A stretch of DNA of 64,000 bases from Campylobacter sp. RM16704 (lineage in GTDB: Bacteria > Campylobacterota > Campylobacteria > Campylobacterales > Campylobacteraceae), in assembly GCF_000816245.1 (NCBI RefSeq), contig NZ_CP007769.1:1086464-1150463 (forward strand). The letters run 5' to 3'. The first letter of the stretch is position 1; the number at the start of each line of letters is the position of its first letter. The notes below the pieces were generated by a model. It was not told where the DNA came from. It searched no databases and saw nothing but the letters and a program-made list of their open reading frames with translations. The translations under genes were made by a program, and so were the position numbers. Shown in pieces: positions 1 to 9,054 of the stretch.

Positions 1-1
1 A

Positions 2-427
2 GGTATAGAAAAACACAATCAAACTATATTTTATTTAACTCATATAAATGAAAAAGAAAAAAAACTTCATTTAAAAAATGGCCATGAATTAGCACCTGAA
101 CCATGGTTTATAGTAGATGAAAATGATGATGTTAAAACTATGTTTTCTGTAAAGACACTGGTTGAATTTTTACAAAATGCCAAGGATTTGCAAAAAAACA
201 ATTTTGAACTTAAACTAGAAAAGGCTATATACCAACAAATTCCTATTGATTTCAATGATGTATGGATTGTTGCTATGGATGAAATAAAACACCAAGTTGC
301 CAAGGGTGTTAAAGAGGTTAATATTAATTTAGATCAGTTAATTAGTAACATTCATACCAAACATCCTAATTTGTTTATTGATATGAAAGAAGTAATGCAA
401 AAGGTAAAAACAAATGAAAGATTATAA
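2..427 (+). CDS. UPF0763 / DUF2603 family protein, 5' end missing
   Basis: The frame is open from base 2, so the N-terminus lies outside the window. About 141 residues are visible. The C-terminal half, with an IPIDFNDV segment and a later HPNLF segment, resembles the epsilonproteobacterial UPF0763/DUF2603 family (recalled Helicobacter and Campylobacter members; not searched). No membrane segment or signal peptide is visible and the family has no known function. The last 14 bases overlap the start of hemN, so the two are probably cotranscribed and translationally coupled. Confidence 0.75.
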   Translation, partial: GIEKHNQTIFYLTHINEKEKKLHLKNGHELAPEPWFIVDENDDVKTMFSVKTLVEFLQNAKDLQKNNFELKLEKAIYQQIPIDFNDVWIVAMDEIKHQVAKGVKEVNINLDQLISNIHTKHPNLFIDMKEVMQKVKTNERL

Positions 428-1769
428 AAGCTTTGTTAAATATTCCAAGCCAGGTCCAAGATATACTTCTTATCCTACAGCAATAGAATTCAACACTCAA
501 TTTAAATATGAAGATTATATAGAAATTTTAAAACACCAAAAAGCACAATTATCTTTGTATTTTCATTTACCATTTTGTAGAAGTGCTTGTTATTTTTGTG
601 GCTGTAATGTAATATATACAGCAAAAGAAGATAGCAAAGAAAGATATTTAGATTATCTTTTTAAAGAACTTGATCTTTTGTCAAAAATTATTAACACTCA
701 AAGAGAAGTAGTACAAATGCATTTTGGCGGTGGAACCCCTACCTTTTTTTCCGCTAAACAACTTGAAAATTTAATTTTAAAAATCAAAAACATTTTTCCA
801 AATTTTACCCAAGATAGTGAAATAAGCTGCGAAATTGATCCTAGATTTTTAAACGAAGAACAAGCCAATGTTTTAATCCAAAATGGTTTTAACCGTATTA
901 GCTTTGGCGTACAAGATTTTGATGAAAAAGTGCAAAAAGAAATCCACAGAATTCAGCCATTTGAGCTTACTAAAAATGTAGTAGATATGGTAAGAAATAA
1001 GGGTGTAAAATCGATCAATATGGACTTAATTTATGGTCTACCTTTTCAAAGTCTAGAAAGTTTTAAACGAACTTTAGAAAAGGCTTTACTAATCAATCCT
1101 GATAGATTTGCTATTTTTAATTATGCTCATGTACCTTGGCTCAAAAAAAATATGAGAAAATTTGATGAAAATACTTTACCAAGTCCTGATGTAAAACTTC
1201 AGATTTTGGAATATTGTGAAAAATTTCTAACCCAAAATGGTTATAAAATGATAGGAATGGATCATTTTGCAAAACCTCAAGATGAACTTTTTAAAGCACT
1301 AGAAAATGGCAGTTTACATAGAAATTTTCAAGGCTATACCACTAAAGGGGGAACTGATTTAATCGGAATTGGCTTAACTAGCATAGGTGAAGGTAGAAGA
1401 CATTATATGCAAAATTTTAAAGATATGCCAAGCTATGAAAAAGCTATTGATGAGGGTAAATTACCATGTGAAAAAGGCATTATGCTTGATGATGATGATG
1501 AATTGAGAAAAATAGTTATTATGGAACTTATGAGCAATTTCACCCTTAACATAAAAAATATAGAACAAAGATTTAAAATAGATTTTTTTGAATATTTTAA
1601 GCAAGACTTAAAAGAGTTGCAAAAACTTAACGAATTTATCACCATAGACAAGGCCCGCATCAAAGTAAATGAAACCGGAGTACTTTTAATCCGCAATATC
1701 GCCATGTGTTTTGATAAATATTTAAAACGCATTAGTGAAGATAAAAAAGTATTTTCCAAAACGGTTTAA
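414..1769 (+). CDS. hemN: Oxygen-independent coproporphyrinogen III oxidase
   Basis: This radical-SAM enzyme oxidatively decarboxylates coproporphyrinogen III to protoporphyrinogen IX in haem synthesis without oxygen, in the cytoplasm. The 451-residue length is normal for HemN. The N-terminal PGPRYTSYPTA segment is a HemN signature. The cluster-binding cysteines are C55, C59 and C62, with C64 following, as expected for HemN rather than HemW. A GGGTPT motif supports SAM binding. The ATG overlaps the end of the upstream UPF0763 gene by 14 bp. The glpC-like gene begins one base after the stop, so all three look like one transcription unit. Confidence 0.95.
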   Translation: MKDYKSFVKYSKPGPRYTSYPTAIEFNTQFKYEDYIEILKHQKAQLSLYFHLPFCRSACYFCGCNVIYTAKEDSKERYLDYLFKELDLLSKIINTQREVVQMHFGGGTPTFFSAKQLENLILKIKNIFPNFTQDSEISCEIDPRFLNEEQANVLIQNGFNRISFGVQDFDEKVQKEIHRIQPFELTKNVVDMVRNKGVKSINMDLIYGLPFQSLESFKRTLEKALLINPDRFAIFNYAHVPWLKKNMRKFDENTLPSPDVKLQILEYCEKFLTQNGYKMIGMDHFAKPQDELFKALENGSLHRNFQGYTTKGGTDLIGIGLTSIGEGRRHYMQNFKDMPSYEKAIDEGKLPCEKGIMLDDDDELRKIVIMELMSNFTLNIKNIEQRFKIDFFEYFKQDLKELQKLNEFITIDKARIKVNETGVLLIRNIAMCFDKYLKRISEDKKVFSKTV

Positions 1770-1770
1770 T

Positions 1771-3039
1771 ATGTTAAATGTTAATGAAATTTCTAATGCT
1801 TGTGTAAAATGCGGAAAGTGCATACCAGTTTGCACCATACATGAAATAAATCGCGATGAGATTACTTCTCCTCGTGGATTTTTAGATCTAATCGGTGCCT
1901 ATAAAAATCAAGAACTTGAACTTGATAAAAATCTTAAAAAAACTTTTGAATCATGTTTTTTATGTACTAATTGCGTTGAAGTTTGCCCAAATCATTTAAG
2001 AGTAGATAGTGTCATTGAAAAAGTGCGTTATGATATAGCTCAAAAATTTGGAATAGCTTGGTATAAAAAAATAGTTTTCTTTTTTTTAAGACATAGAAAA
2101 GTATTAAATTTTTTAGCAAGATTAGGTTATGTTTTTCAAAGTTGTGCATTTAATTTGCAAAATAACAATTTAGGAATGAAACCTAAATTCAATTTACCTT
2201 TAATAAAAAAAGATCGTTTACTACCTTCTTTAGCAAAAAAAAGCTTTTTAGAATCAACTTCTGATTTTATAAACAATCAAGGTGAAAAAACTATAGGACT
2301 TTTTATAGGCTGTTTATCAAATTACTCTTATACTGATACAGGATTTGCCTTGCTTGAAATATGTAAACACCTTAAAATCAATGTAGATTTATTAAAAGAT
2401 CAATCTTGCTGTGGAGCTCCACACTATTTTACTGGTGATTTTAAAAGCGTAGAAATTTTAGCGAAAAAAAATATTATCTATTTTGAAGAAAAATTAAAAA
2501 CACTTGATTATATCATTATCCCGGAAGCAACTTGCTCTGCAATGATCAATATAGACTATGAACATTTTTTTCATATGCAAGAAAATGAAGAATGGGCAAT
2601 AAGAGCAAGAAATATCTCTAGTAAAATTTTACTTGCAACAAAGTATTTTTATGAATATACAAATTTAGAAGAATTATTAAAAACAAAGAAAAAAATCAAT
2701 GCAAGTATTACTTATCATGATCCTTGTCATGCTAGAAAAATGCAAGGAATTTTCAAAGAACCAAGATCTTTATTAAAACAAAATTATGCTTTTAAAGAAC
2801 TTATTGATTCAAATGAATGTTGTGGTTTTGGTGGTGTTAGTATGCAAACTAACTACTATAAAAAAGCTTTAGAAGTTGGGATCAAAAAAGCTAAAAATAT
2901 ACAAAAAAGCAATATTGAAATCATTAGTGCTGAATGCTCAGCCTGTAGAATGCAAATCTCAAATGCTCTAGAACATGAAAAGATTTCTGTAAAATTTTCA
3001 CATCCATTAGAGCTGATAGCAAAAATACTTCAAGATTAA
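1771..3039 (+). CDS. GlpC-like Fe-S protein with two CCG domains
   Basis: From the ATG at 1771 the protein has 422 residues. An upstream ATG at 1735 lies inside hemN and is less likely, because 1771 falls right after the hemN stop. Residues 11-21 (C11, C14, C17, C21) and 62-72 (C62, C65, C68, C72) form two 4Fe-4S sites of the bacterial ferredoxin type. Two cysteine-rich CCG domains follow, seen as SCCGAPH and ECCGFGG. This is the architecture of GlpC, glycolate oxidase GlcF and heterodisulfide-reductase-like electron-transfer subunits. Helicobacter has a similar gene beside hemN. No partner dehydrogenase is encoded here, so the electron donor is unknown. Confidence 0.85.
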   Translation: MLNVNEISNACVKCGKCIPVCTIHEINRDEITSPRGFLDLIGAYKNQELELDKNLKKTFESCFLCTNCVEVCPNHLRVDSVIEKVRYDIAQKFGIAWYKKIVFFFLRHRKVLNFLARLGYVFQSCAFNLQNNNLGMKPKFNLPLIKKDRLLPSLAKKSFLESTSDFINNQGEKTIGLFIGCLSNYSYTDTGFALLEICKHLKINVDLLKDQSCCGAPHYFTGDFKSVEILAKKNIIYFEEKLKTLDYIIIPEATCSAMINIDYEHFFHMQENEEWAIRARNISSKILLATKYFYEYTNLEELLKTKKKINASITYHDPCHARKMQGIFKEPRSLLKQNYAFKELIDSNECCGFGGVSMQTNYYKKALEVGIKKAKNIQKSNIEIISAECSACRMQISNALEHEKISVKFSHPLELIAKILQD

Positions 3040-3052
3040 AATTTAATCTTGA
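3030..3052. terminator. Bidirectional terminator hairpin shared by convergent genes
   Basis: The 11-base arms 3030-3040 and 3042-3052 are perfect inverted repeats. They contain the stop codons of the plus-strand glpC-like gene and the minus-strand small membrane gene. T-rich sequence follows on the plus strand. Confidence 0.7.
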
Positions 3053-3252
3053 TTTTTCATACTTTCAATATTTAGTCTATTTTTCTCTATTAAAATTCTA
3101 TTTTGTTCGATATTTTCACTATTTTTTTTACATTCATTTTTTAAAATTTCAATATTCTTATATAAAATTTTAATTTTTCTTTCATAGCGATTAATCAACA
3201 AAAATACTATAAACAAAAATAAAATTAAAATAGCCCAATTTAAAAATGCCAT
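3043..3252 (-). CDS. Small membrane-anchored coiled-coil protein
   Basis: A 69-residue protein with one hydrophobic segment at about residues 5-22, followed by a basic stretch (RYERKIK) and a charged helical tail with heptad-like spacing to the end. The layout suggests an N-terminal inner-membrane anchor and a cytoplasmic coiled coil. The start lies 24 bp after the alr stop, so it probably belongs to the pgp2-alr operon. I do not recognise a family and infer no function beyond membrane association. Confidence 0.7.
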   Translation of the reverse strand: MAFLNWAILILFLFIVFLLINRYERKIKILYKNIEILKNECKKNSENIEQNRILIEKNRLNIESMKNQD

Positions 3253-3276
3253 TTTTCACCTCTCTGTTTTTATTAT

Positions 3277-4284
3277 TTAAATAACAACCCTTTTTAGCCA
3301 TGGAGAAAGTTTTACCAAAATTTCATAATTTATAGTATTAAAGAATTTTGCCATATCATTAGCATCTTTTATCACACACACAACTTCTCCACTATCCTCA
3401 CAAGAAAAACTATCCATGGACATTTTTCCTAGTATTCTTTTTCCATTTGGCAATAAAAATTTTTCCTTTCCATTATAACGAAAAAGTCCATCAGCATAAC
3501 CTAAATCATAAGTAGCAATGTCTATATCTTTTTTTGCATTATATACACCACCATAACCTACGCATTGTCCTTTTTTTAATACTCTCTGGCTTAATCTTTC
3601 AGCCCATAAACTCAAAACTTTACGCAAATTATTATTAAAATATGCATAACCAAATTGAGCAAGTCCAATCCTACAATATTCATCATCTTCAAGTTTATCT
3701 GCTCGAAATAATGCTTCAGAATTATGCGAATGAAATACAAGTTTTTTTGCTTTATTTTGAAGTAAATTATAAATTTGATCTTTGATTTGTTTAAATTTTT
3801 GCCTTTGAACAAAATAACTAGCATCTATTTCATCACTACCCGCAAAATGCATCATTACTCCATGAAGTTGCAAATTGTATTTTTTTAAATCCTGTAAAAC
3901 TTCCTTAATATCTTTAGGTAATATACCATTTCTATGCATATTTGTATCTATGACCAAATGGATTTTTGTATTTTTTTTAATTTTTTTTATATCATTTTTA
4001 TCGTTTATGGCATAAATAAATTTTTCACTTTCATTAAAATGAGGGTGATGAGATAAAATTAATATATTTTCGAAAAAATCTTCTAGATTTTTAGCTTCTT
4101 CTTCATTTTTCACTGCTACAAAATTAACGCCTTTTTTCTTAGCTATTGGAGCTAAAATTTTAGCCCCATGTCCATATGCATTATCCTTAAAAACACATAT
4201 TACTTTTCCATAACCTTCCGCTTTAGATGCTATTAAATCAAGATTATGTTCATAAGCTAAACGATCAATTTCTATGTAAGCCAT
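3277..4284 (-). CDS. alr: Alanine racemase
   Basis: This PLP enzyme interconverts L- and D-alanine and supplies D-Ala for peptidoglycan precursors in the cytoplasm. The PLP lysine is K33 in a VFKDNAYGHG context. A GYGG segment near residue 245 carries the expected catalytic tyrosine region of the C-terminal beta domain, and MSMD follows. At 335 residues it is slightly short for the family but has both domains. The ATG overlaps the stop of the upstream L,D-carboxypeptidase by one base (TAATG). This pairs two cell-wall genes in one operon. Confidence 0.93.
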   Translation of the reverse strand: MAYIEIDRLAYEHNLDLIASKAEGYGKVICVFKDNAYGHGAKILAPIAKKKGVNFVAVKNEEEAKNLEDFFENILILSHHPHFNESEKFIYAINDKNDIKKIKKNTKIHLVIDTNMHRNGILPKDIKEVLQDLKKYNLQLHGVMMHFAGSDEIDASYFVQRQKFKQIKDQIYNLLQNKAKKLVFHSHNSEALFRADKLEDDEYCRIGLAQFGYAYFNNNLRKVLSLWAERLSQRVLKKGQCVGYGGVYNAKKDIDIATYDLGYADGLFRYNGKEKFLLPNGKRILGKMSMDSFSCEDSGEVVCVIKDANDMAKFFNTINYEILVKLSPWLKRVVI

Positions 4285-5255
4285 TATTGCTCAGCTAATA
4301 TTTGCATTTTATCATTTTGGAGTTTTACATAAAGAACTTTTTCACCTTTGAATTTATAATTTGGTGTATAATAATCTTCATAAAAACCTATTCTAAAAAT
4401 TTTCTCATTGTCAATATTTGGATAAGGACTTATACTGATATTTGAAAATTTAATATTTTTTTCTTCTTTTTTCGCAAAAATTCTCTCTTTTGTTTTTGCA
4501 AACTGATCATATTTAATTTTATTTCTATGCTTAAATACTTTTTGATCATAAAAAGAAAGATACTTTTCTATATCGTTTTTTTGCCAACTATCTTTCCAAG
4601 CATATAAATTTGCCAATAAAATAGCTATCTCATCTGCATTAGTTATAGTTTTATTTTTTTCTTCTGTCATTGCATATGTTTTTCTATCTGCAACTAATTT
4701 ATTAAACTCATCAAGTAAATTATTATGAACTGCAATACATCCTCTAGTTTTATAAGTATCCAAACGAGTTCCATCTAGAGGATAACCATGAATCCAAATC
4801 CCCCCACCTGTTTTACCTAAAGTTTTATCAAGTACATTTGGATAAGTTGTAGCAAAAGCAAATGGACCATAATATGGATCACCAGGGTAAAATTTCTTAC
4901 CTAGTTCATAAAAACCTATAGGAGTTTTCAAATCTCCTTCTATCTCTTTATCACCTGCTAAACCAGTTAAAACATCTTTTTGTATAAATTTCTTTTCAAT
5001 TTTTCCATCATTATAGTGATAAATTCTAATCACTTTGTCACTTTTGTTGGTCAAAACTATCGCTACTTCTTCTTCGTAATATCCTAAACTTACATTTTTA
5101 TCTCTGATTTCATTTAACCAAAAATCTTTTTTACCTAATTCTTGCTCTAATATTTTTTCAACAGCATTAATGCCATCATTTAAATAAATCTTTACAAGAT
5201 TATCTGCATTAACAAATATAGCTAAACCACATAATACAAATATAATTTTAAACAA
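4284..5255 (-). CDS. pgp2: YkuD-family L,D-carboxypeptidase (Pgp2-like), cell shape
   Basis: The central YkuD (L,D-transpeptidase fold) domain carries the IHGYPLDG and TRGCIAVHN segments that supply the catalytic His and Cys. In Campylobacter the protein of this type beside alr is Pgp2, which trims tetrapeptides to tripeptides and is needed for helical shape. I chose the TTG at 5255 rather than the ATG at 5312. A GAAAGG ribosome site sits six bases upstream of the TTG, the product then begins with a clean signal peptide ending in FVNA, and a TATAAT promoter box at 5296-5301 lies between the two candidates. A C-terminal domain of about 110 residues resembles an NTF2-like fold. Confidence 0.85.
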   Translation of the reverse strand: MFKIIFVLCGLAIFVNADNLVKIYLNDGINAVEKILEQELGKKDFWLNEIRDKNVSLGYYEEEVAIVLTNKSDKVIRIYHYNDGKIEKKFIQKDVLTGLAGDKEIEGDLKTPIGFYELGKKFYPGDPYYGPFAFATTYPNVLDKTLGKTGGGIWIHGYPLDGTRLDTYKTRGCIAVHNNLLDEFNKLVADRKTYAMTEEKNKTITNADEIAILLANLYAWKDSWQKNDIEKYLSFYDQKVFKHRNKIKYDQFAKTKERIFAKKEEKNIKFSNISISPYPNIDNEKIFRIGFYEDYYTPNYKFKGEKVLYVKLQNDKMQILAEQ

Positions 5256-5295
5256 TTTTAACCTTTCTAAGAAAATTAAAATAATAAAAAGTCTA

Positions 5296-5301
5296 ATTAT
5301 A
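5296..5301 (-). promoter_or_regulatory. -10 box of the pgp2-alr promoter
   Basis: Reads TATAAT on the minus strand, about 40 bases upstream of the TTG start at 5255. No convincing -35 is visible, as is usual for Campylobacter sigma-70 promoters. Confidence 0.65.
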
Positions 5302-5339
5302 GTATTTTTCAATAAATATATTTTTAACTTTATTACGTG

Positions 5340-5345
5340 TATAAT
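5340..5345 (+). promoter_or_regulatory. -10 box of the copper-chaperone operon
   Basis: TATAAT preceded by TG-rich sequence (GTGTATAAT), 29 bases upstream of the PCuAC ATG. An AAAGGA ribosome site sits between. It is divergent to the pgp2 promoter. Confidence 0.65.
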
Positions 5346-5373
5346 ACAAATATTAAATTTTCAAAGGAACATT

Positions 5374-5793
5374 ATGAAAAAAATACTAAGTTTAAGTTTA
5401 TTAGGTACTTTTCTTTTAGCAAATGAAATTACAGTTAGCAATCCTTATGTAAGACAAACCCCTCCAAATTCTAAAACAACAGCTTTTTTTTTAGAACTTA
5501 AAAATAATTCTAATAAAGATATAAAACTTATAAAAGCTCAAAGCTCTTTAAGCGATACAGCTGAAATTCATGATCATATAATGGAAAATGGAAAAAAAAT
5601 GATGGTGCAAATTCCACAAATTACTATAAAAGCAAATTCGAGTACTCAACTTAAACCAGGCGGAAAACATATAATGGTTCTAAATCTTAAAGAAAATATT
5701 ACTCCACAAACAAAAGCTAGTCTTACGCTTTATTTTGATGATAACAGTACTATTGAACTTAAAAATATAAATTCAAGAAGTATTAGAAAATAA
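5374..5793 (+). CDS. Periplasmic PCuAC-type copper chaperone
   Basis: A 139-residue protein with a signal peptide (hydrophobic residues 3-16, cleavage after LLAN or nearby). The PCuAC/DUF461 copper site is visible as HDHIMENGKKMM followed about 30 residues later by GGKHIMVL, giving the expected His and Met ligands. The family carries Cu(I) in the periplasm and helps build the CuA or CuB centres of haem-copper oxidases. A SCO1-family gene lies two genes downstream in the same operon, which fits that role. Confidence 0.9.
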   Translation: MKKILSLSLLGTFLLANEITVSNPYVRQTPPNSKTTAFFLELKNNSNKDIKLIKAQSSLSDTAEIHDHIMENGKKMMVQIPQITIKANSSTQLKPGGKHIMVLNLKENITPQTKASLTLYFDDNSTIELKNINSRSIRK

Positions 5794-6242
5794 TGAAAAA
5801 TTTATTTATTTTTGCTCTTGCTATAGTTTTTGCTGTATGCGGGGCTTATTTTTATACTAATTCTACAGATAGTAGCTTTAAAAAAAGAGAATTAATTACC
5901 ATTCTAAATCCACTAGAATGTGATTTAAATACACAAGAATGTACATATAGTTTTAAAAACAAACAAGTTTTAGTTACTTTAAACCCTAAACCAATTACAA
6001 CTTTAGATGAATTAGATTTAAACATTAGCAATTTAGGGGATTATAAAAAATTAAACGCTAGGGTTTATGGACTTAATATGTATATGGGCGACATAGTTCC
6101 ACAATTTAAAAAGAATAATAATACCTATCATGCTAAACTGGTTTTAAGCTCTTGTACTTTAGAAATTATGCGTTTTAGAATAGAACTTTTTGATGATGAA
6201 ACTCCACTGAATTTTTATTTTGATTTTGATGTAAAAAGGTAG
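5793..6242 (+). CDS. Predicted membrane-anchored periplasmic protein in copper operon
   Basis: A 149-residue protein with a single N-terminal hydrophobic segment (about residues 3-20), probably an uncleaved anchor, and a polar periplasmic remainder. C43 and C49 (CDLNTQEC) and a later C126 are visible. The start overlaps the upstream PCuAC stop by one base, and sco follows after four bases. I recognise it only as the conserved gene between PCuAC and SCO1 in Campylobacter. A role in copper delivery to cytochrome oxidase is inferred from position only. Confidence 0.75.
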   Translation: MKNLFIFALAIVFAVCGAYFYTNSTDSSFKKRELITILNPLECDLNTQECTYSFKNKQVLVTLNPKPITTLDELDLNISNLGDYKKLNARVYGLNMYMGDIVPQFKKNNNTYHAKLVLSSCTLEIMRFRIELFDDETPLNFYFDFDVKR

Positions 6243-6246
6243 GATA

Positions 6247-6804
6247 ATGAAAAAAATAAATTTATTTTTACTAATTTTTGTGGTTTTTGGAGTGTTTTTT
6301 ATTTCTGTACAATATTTTGAAAATAATAAATATAATTTTCATTTAAATTCTGAAAAAGGTATACTTAGTTTAAAAGATTTTATAGGCAAAAAACTCATTG
6401 TGTATTTTGGATATACCTATTGTCCTGATGTTTGTCCAACAGAACTTGCTTTGATTGGAAATGTTTTAGAGAAAATGCCAAATAAAGATAAAGCTCATGT
6501 GTTATTTATTTCACTAGATCCGCAAAGAGATAGCAATTTAACACAAACTAGCCAATGGGTTAAATATTTTTATCCAAACTCTACAGCATTAGTTGCAAAA
6601 GATGAAAAAGAATTAGAAAAAGTTGCTAAAAATTATGGTGTTGTATATAAAAAAATAGATCTTAAAGATTCTGCTATGACATATTCTATAGCACATAGTG
6701 GCGAATTTTACCTTATTGATGAAAATGGAAAATTCATAAAAACCATCAAAGATATAAGTTATGAAAATTTCTATAATGAAATAAAAAAATTTTTAAACGA
6801 ATAA
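6247..6804 (+). CDS. SCO1/SenC family copper metallochaperone
   Basis: A 185-residue membrane-anchored thioredoxin-fold protein. One hydrophobic segment occupies residues 5-22. The copper-binding CPDVC motif occurs in YCPDVCPTEL, and the third ligand is the histidine in AHSGEFYLID near residue 155. The family inserts copper into the CuA site of cytochrome oxidase or protects it from thiol oxidation. It is the last gene of the PCuAC operon and ends inside a hairpin shared with the convergent lol gene. Confidence 0.92.
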   Translation: MKKINLFLLIFVVFGVFFISVQYFENNKYNFHLNSEKGILSLKDFIGKKLIVYFGYTYCPDVCPTELALIGNVLEKMPNKDKAHVLFISLDPQRDSNLTQTSQWVKYFYPNSTALVAKDEKELEKVAKNYGVVYKKIDLKDSAMTYSIAHSGEFYLIDENGKFIKTIKDISYENFYNEIKKFLNE

Positions 6805-6824
6805 ATTTTGAAATTTATTCGTTT
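6795..6824. terminator. Bidirectional terminator hairpin overlapping two stop codons
   Basis: Perfect 14-base inverted repeat, arms 6795-6808 and 6811-6824, loop of two bases. It contains the sco stop on the plus strand and the stop of the LolC/E-like gene on the minus strand. Confidence 0.75.
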
Positions 6825-8017
6825 CTTAAAGTGTCTAAAATATCTACTTGCGTTGCTTTTTTAGCAGGATAATAAGATGATAAACCTACTATAATAATCG
6901 CACCAAAAACAGTTAAACAAAAATCAACTAATGAAAGATCTAATGGCAGTTTGCTCATACCATAAACATCACTTGGCAAAGAAACTATATCAAAATTTCC
7001 AAGTATCCATAAAACTACACCTGCAAGAATTATCCCTAACACAATTCCACTGCCACCTATTAGAAAACCTAAAGAAAAAAATGTTTTTTTAATTTCAAGC
7101 TTACTAGCTCCTAAAGAAAGTAGTAAAGCTATTTCACTTCTCCTATTCATAACTATCATTAATAATGAGCTGACTATATTTAAACTCGCTACTAAAATAA
7201 TAAGCATTAGCACTATAAATAAAGCTCTTTTTTCCAAAGCGAGTGCGGCGAAAAAATTTCCATTTTGCTCCCACCAACCTATGCTAGCATATCTTGCCCC
7301 CAAAAAAGCATCTAGTTGTTTGATATCTTCAAATGGTTTGGTTGAATACACATGAATACCATCATAAACACCTTTTGGATAAGATAAAATTTTAGCTAAG
7401 ACTTTTGCATCCATATACATATAAGCTTTATCATATGCAAGTAATCCAGAAGAAAATTCTGCCTTTACATCAAACCGCTTGATTTTAGGAATCAATGATA
7501 ACCCACTGGCATCTAAATTTGAAAATATCAATGTTAGTTTATCATTAAAATCTAAAGTAAATTCATCTTTTAAACCTTTACCTATTAATATATCAAATCC
7601 TTGTAGTGTATTCTCTTTTAAGGCTTCTAATACTACTTCATTAATTTTTTTCTCATCTTCAAAATTAACGCCAAATAGCATTCCACCTTCTAATTTTAAA
7701 TTATTTCTTGCAATTACTTGAGTGCTAATATAGGGACTAAAAACCAACTTTGGAAATTTAGTTTTTAACTCTTGTATTAATTTTTCATCTACATTTGCTC
7801 CAAAACGCGGTAGTATCGTGATAGGATAATTCATTGTAAAAAGTTTTTTTTCAAATTCCTTATCAAAACCATTCATAATAGCCATTGCAACCAAAAGCAC
7901 ACAAAGTCCTATGCTCACGCCTAAAAATGCCAAAGCTTTTGATAACATTATAAAGGGTTGTTCTTTATCAAAACGCATATATTTAAACAACAAATAACGA
8001 GGGATACTTTTATACAT
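6815..8017 (-). CDS. LolC/LolE-family lipoprotein-releasing permease
   Basis: A 400-residue inner-membrane protein with the MacB/FtsX layout. A first transmembrane helix lies at about residues 25-50, a large periplasmic domain at about 50-265, and three helices follow at about 270-295, 315-345 and 365-385. LolCDE extracts outer-membrane lipoproteins from the inner membrane for LolA. Epsilonproteobacteria usually have one LolF-like permease acting as a homodimer, which this may be. No LolD ATPase lies beside it. FlgP and MapA, two lipoproteins encoded nearby, would be potential clients. Confidence 0.85.
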   Translation of the reverse strand: MYKSIPRYLLFKYMRFDKEQPFIMLSKALAFLGVSIGLCVLLVAMAIMNGFDKEFEKKLFTMNYPITILPRFGANVDEKLIQELKTKFPKLVFSPYISTQVIARNNLKLEGGMLFGVNFEDEKKINEVVLEALKENTLQGFDILIGKGLKDEFTLDFNDKLTLIFSNLDASGLSLIPKIKRFDVKAEFSSGLLAYDKAYMYMDAKVLAKILSYPKGVYDGIHVYSTKPFEDIKQLDAFLGARYASIGWWEQNGNFFAALALEKRALFIVLMLIILVASLNIVSSLLMIVMNRRSEIALLLSLGASKLEIKKTFFSLGFLIGGSGIVLGIILAGVVLWILGNFDIVSLPSDVYGMSKLPLDLSLVDFCLTVFGAIIIVGLSSYYPAKKATQVDILDTLRNE

Positions 8018-8078
8018 TTTCTACTCTTAATATTTTTTTAAGTATTTTATCTGAAATTAATAAAAACAAGCTTTGTAT

Positions 8079-8525
8079 TTATTTAAGATAATATATAAAA
8101 GCACTATTGTCATGAAATTCTACTACAAACCTTAATGGTAAAATTCTAACATAAGTTTCACTTTGCACGTATGTTTGTTCGCTTTTTACAAAGTCTTTTA
8201 CATCTATCTTTGAATTAAAAAAACAATCAATTAAATCATTTTTATGTATATTTAAAAAATTAAATTTGTCTAACTTAGTCATTTTTTCTTCTGCTATAAC
8301 ACCAAAATCATCATACATTTTTTCTTTAAAATCATTTTGAACATAAGTTATCTCACAAGCATACTCTAAAGTTTTATTTTTACTTTTAGTCATAGCCATA
8401 GAAATAGTTTCATTTTGATGATGAAGAATAAAATTTTTATTAGAAAGTTCTGCCCAAAATATGAATTCATCTTGGGCAACAACATTAAAAATTATGAAAA
8501 TTAATAAGCAAACAATTCTTTCCAC
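8079..8525 (-). CDS. flgQ: FlgQ-like periplasmic motility protein
   Basis: A 148-residue protein with an N-terminal signal (residues 1-17, cleavage after VVAQ or nearby) and no other hydrophobic segment. It overlaps the end of flgP by 25 bp, so it is translationally coupled. In Campylobacter the gene after flgP is flgQ, needed with FlgP for motility but not for filament assembly. The assignment rests on position downstream of gyrA-flgP and on length. Sequence alone would only say secreted protein. Confidence 0.75.
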   Translation of the reverse strand: MERIVCLLIFIIFNVVAQDEFIFWAELSNKNFILHHQNETISMAMTKSKNKTLEYACEITYVQNDFKEKMYDDFGVIAEEKMTKLDKFNFLNIHKNDLIDCFFNSKIDVKDFVKSEQTYVQSETYVRILPLRFVVEFHDNSAFIYYLK

Positions 8526-9019
8526 TTGTCAGCATCAATTTTAAGTTCTACATTTACTCTATAAAGACCATCTTTAAAATCTTGATCAACAACACTTGCA
8601 TTTTTAATCAAACCATTTACTTGTGCTGTAATGGTTGAACTTTTAAGCATTGCATCTTTTACTGTGTCTTTACCGTTTACTCTTACACCATACAGCTTAC
8701 TTGCTAATTGCCTATAAGCATCAGTAATAGCTGCTCTTTTAGCTAGTGCTAAAGCTTGACCTACTGAAACTGTATTTAATGGAGCAATACCCTCACCTAC
8801 TGCAGTAAAAGTTAAATCATTATCTGCACTTATATCATTTGCAAGCATTTTTTCTTCTTTAATGATATTGCGCACATCATCTTTATCTACTTTTTGAATC
8901 ACAACATCAGAACTTGCAGCTTGTGCAGACTGAGCTTTATTTGGATTCACACCTCTTTGATCTAGTGCACAAGCACTAAAACCCAAAACCAAACAAAACA
9001 TAAAAATAACTTTTTTCAT
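8501..9019 (-). CDS. flgP: FlgP, flagellar basal-disk lipoprotein
   Basis: A 172-residue outer-membrane lipoprotein. The signal peptide ends in the lipobox GFSAC with C17 as the lipidated residue. The rest is an LPP20/SHS2-like domain at about residues 60-165. In C. jejuni FlgP builds the large basal disk that widens the motor and raises torque. The gene sits directly after gyrA with 59 bp between them and is followed by the overlapping flgQ. A sigma-54-like element lies in the gap upstream. Confidence 0.88.
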   Translation of the reverse strand: MKKVIFMFCLVLGFSACALDQRGVNPNKAQSAQAASSDVVIQKVDKDDVRNIIKEEKMLANDISADNDLTFTAVGEGIAPLNTVSVGQALALAKRAAITDAYRQLASKLYGVRVNGKDTVKDAMLKSSTITAQVNGLIKNASVVDQDFKDGLYRVNVELKIDADKWKELFAY

Positions 9020-9054
9020 TTTTTCACCTTCAATTTATTTGATATTAATATAAC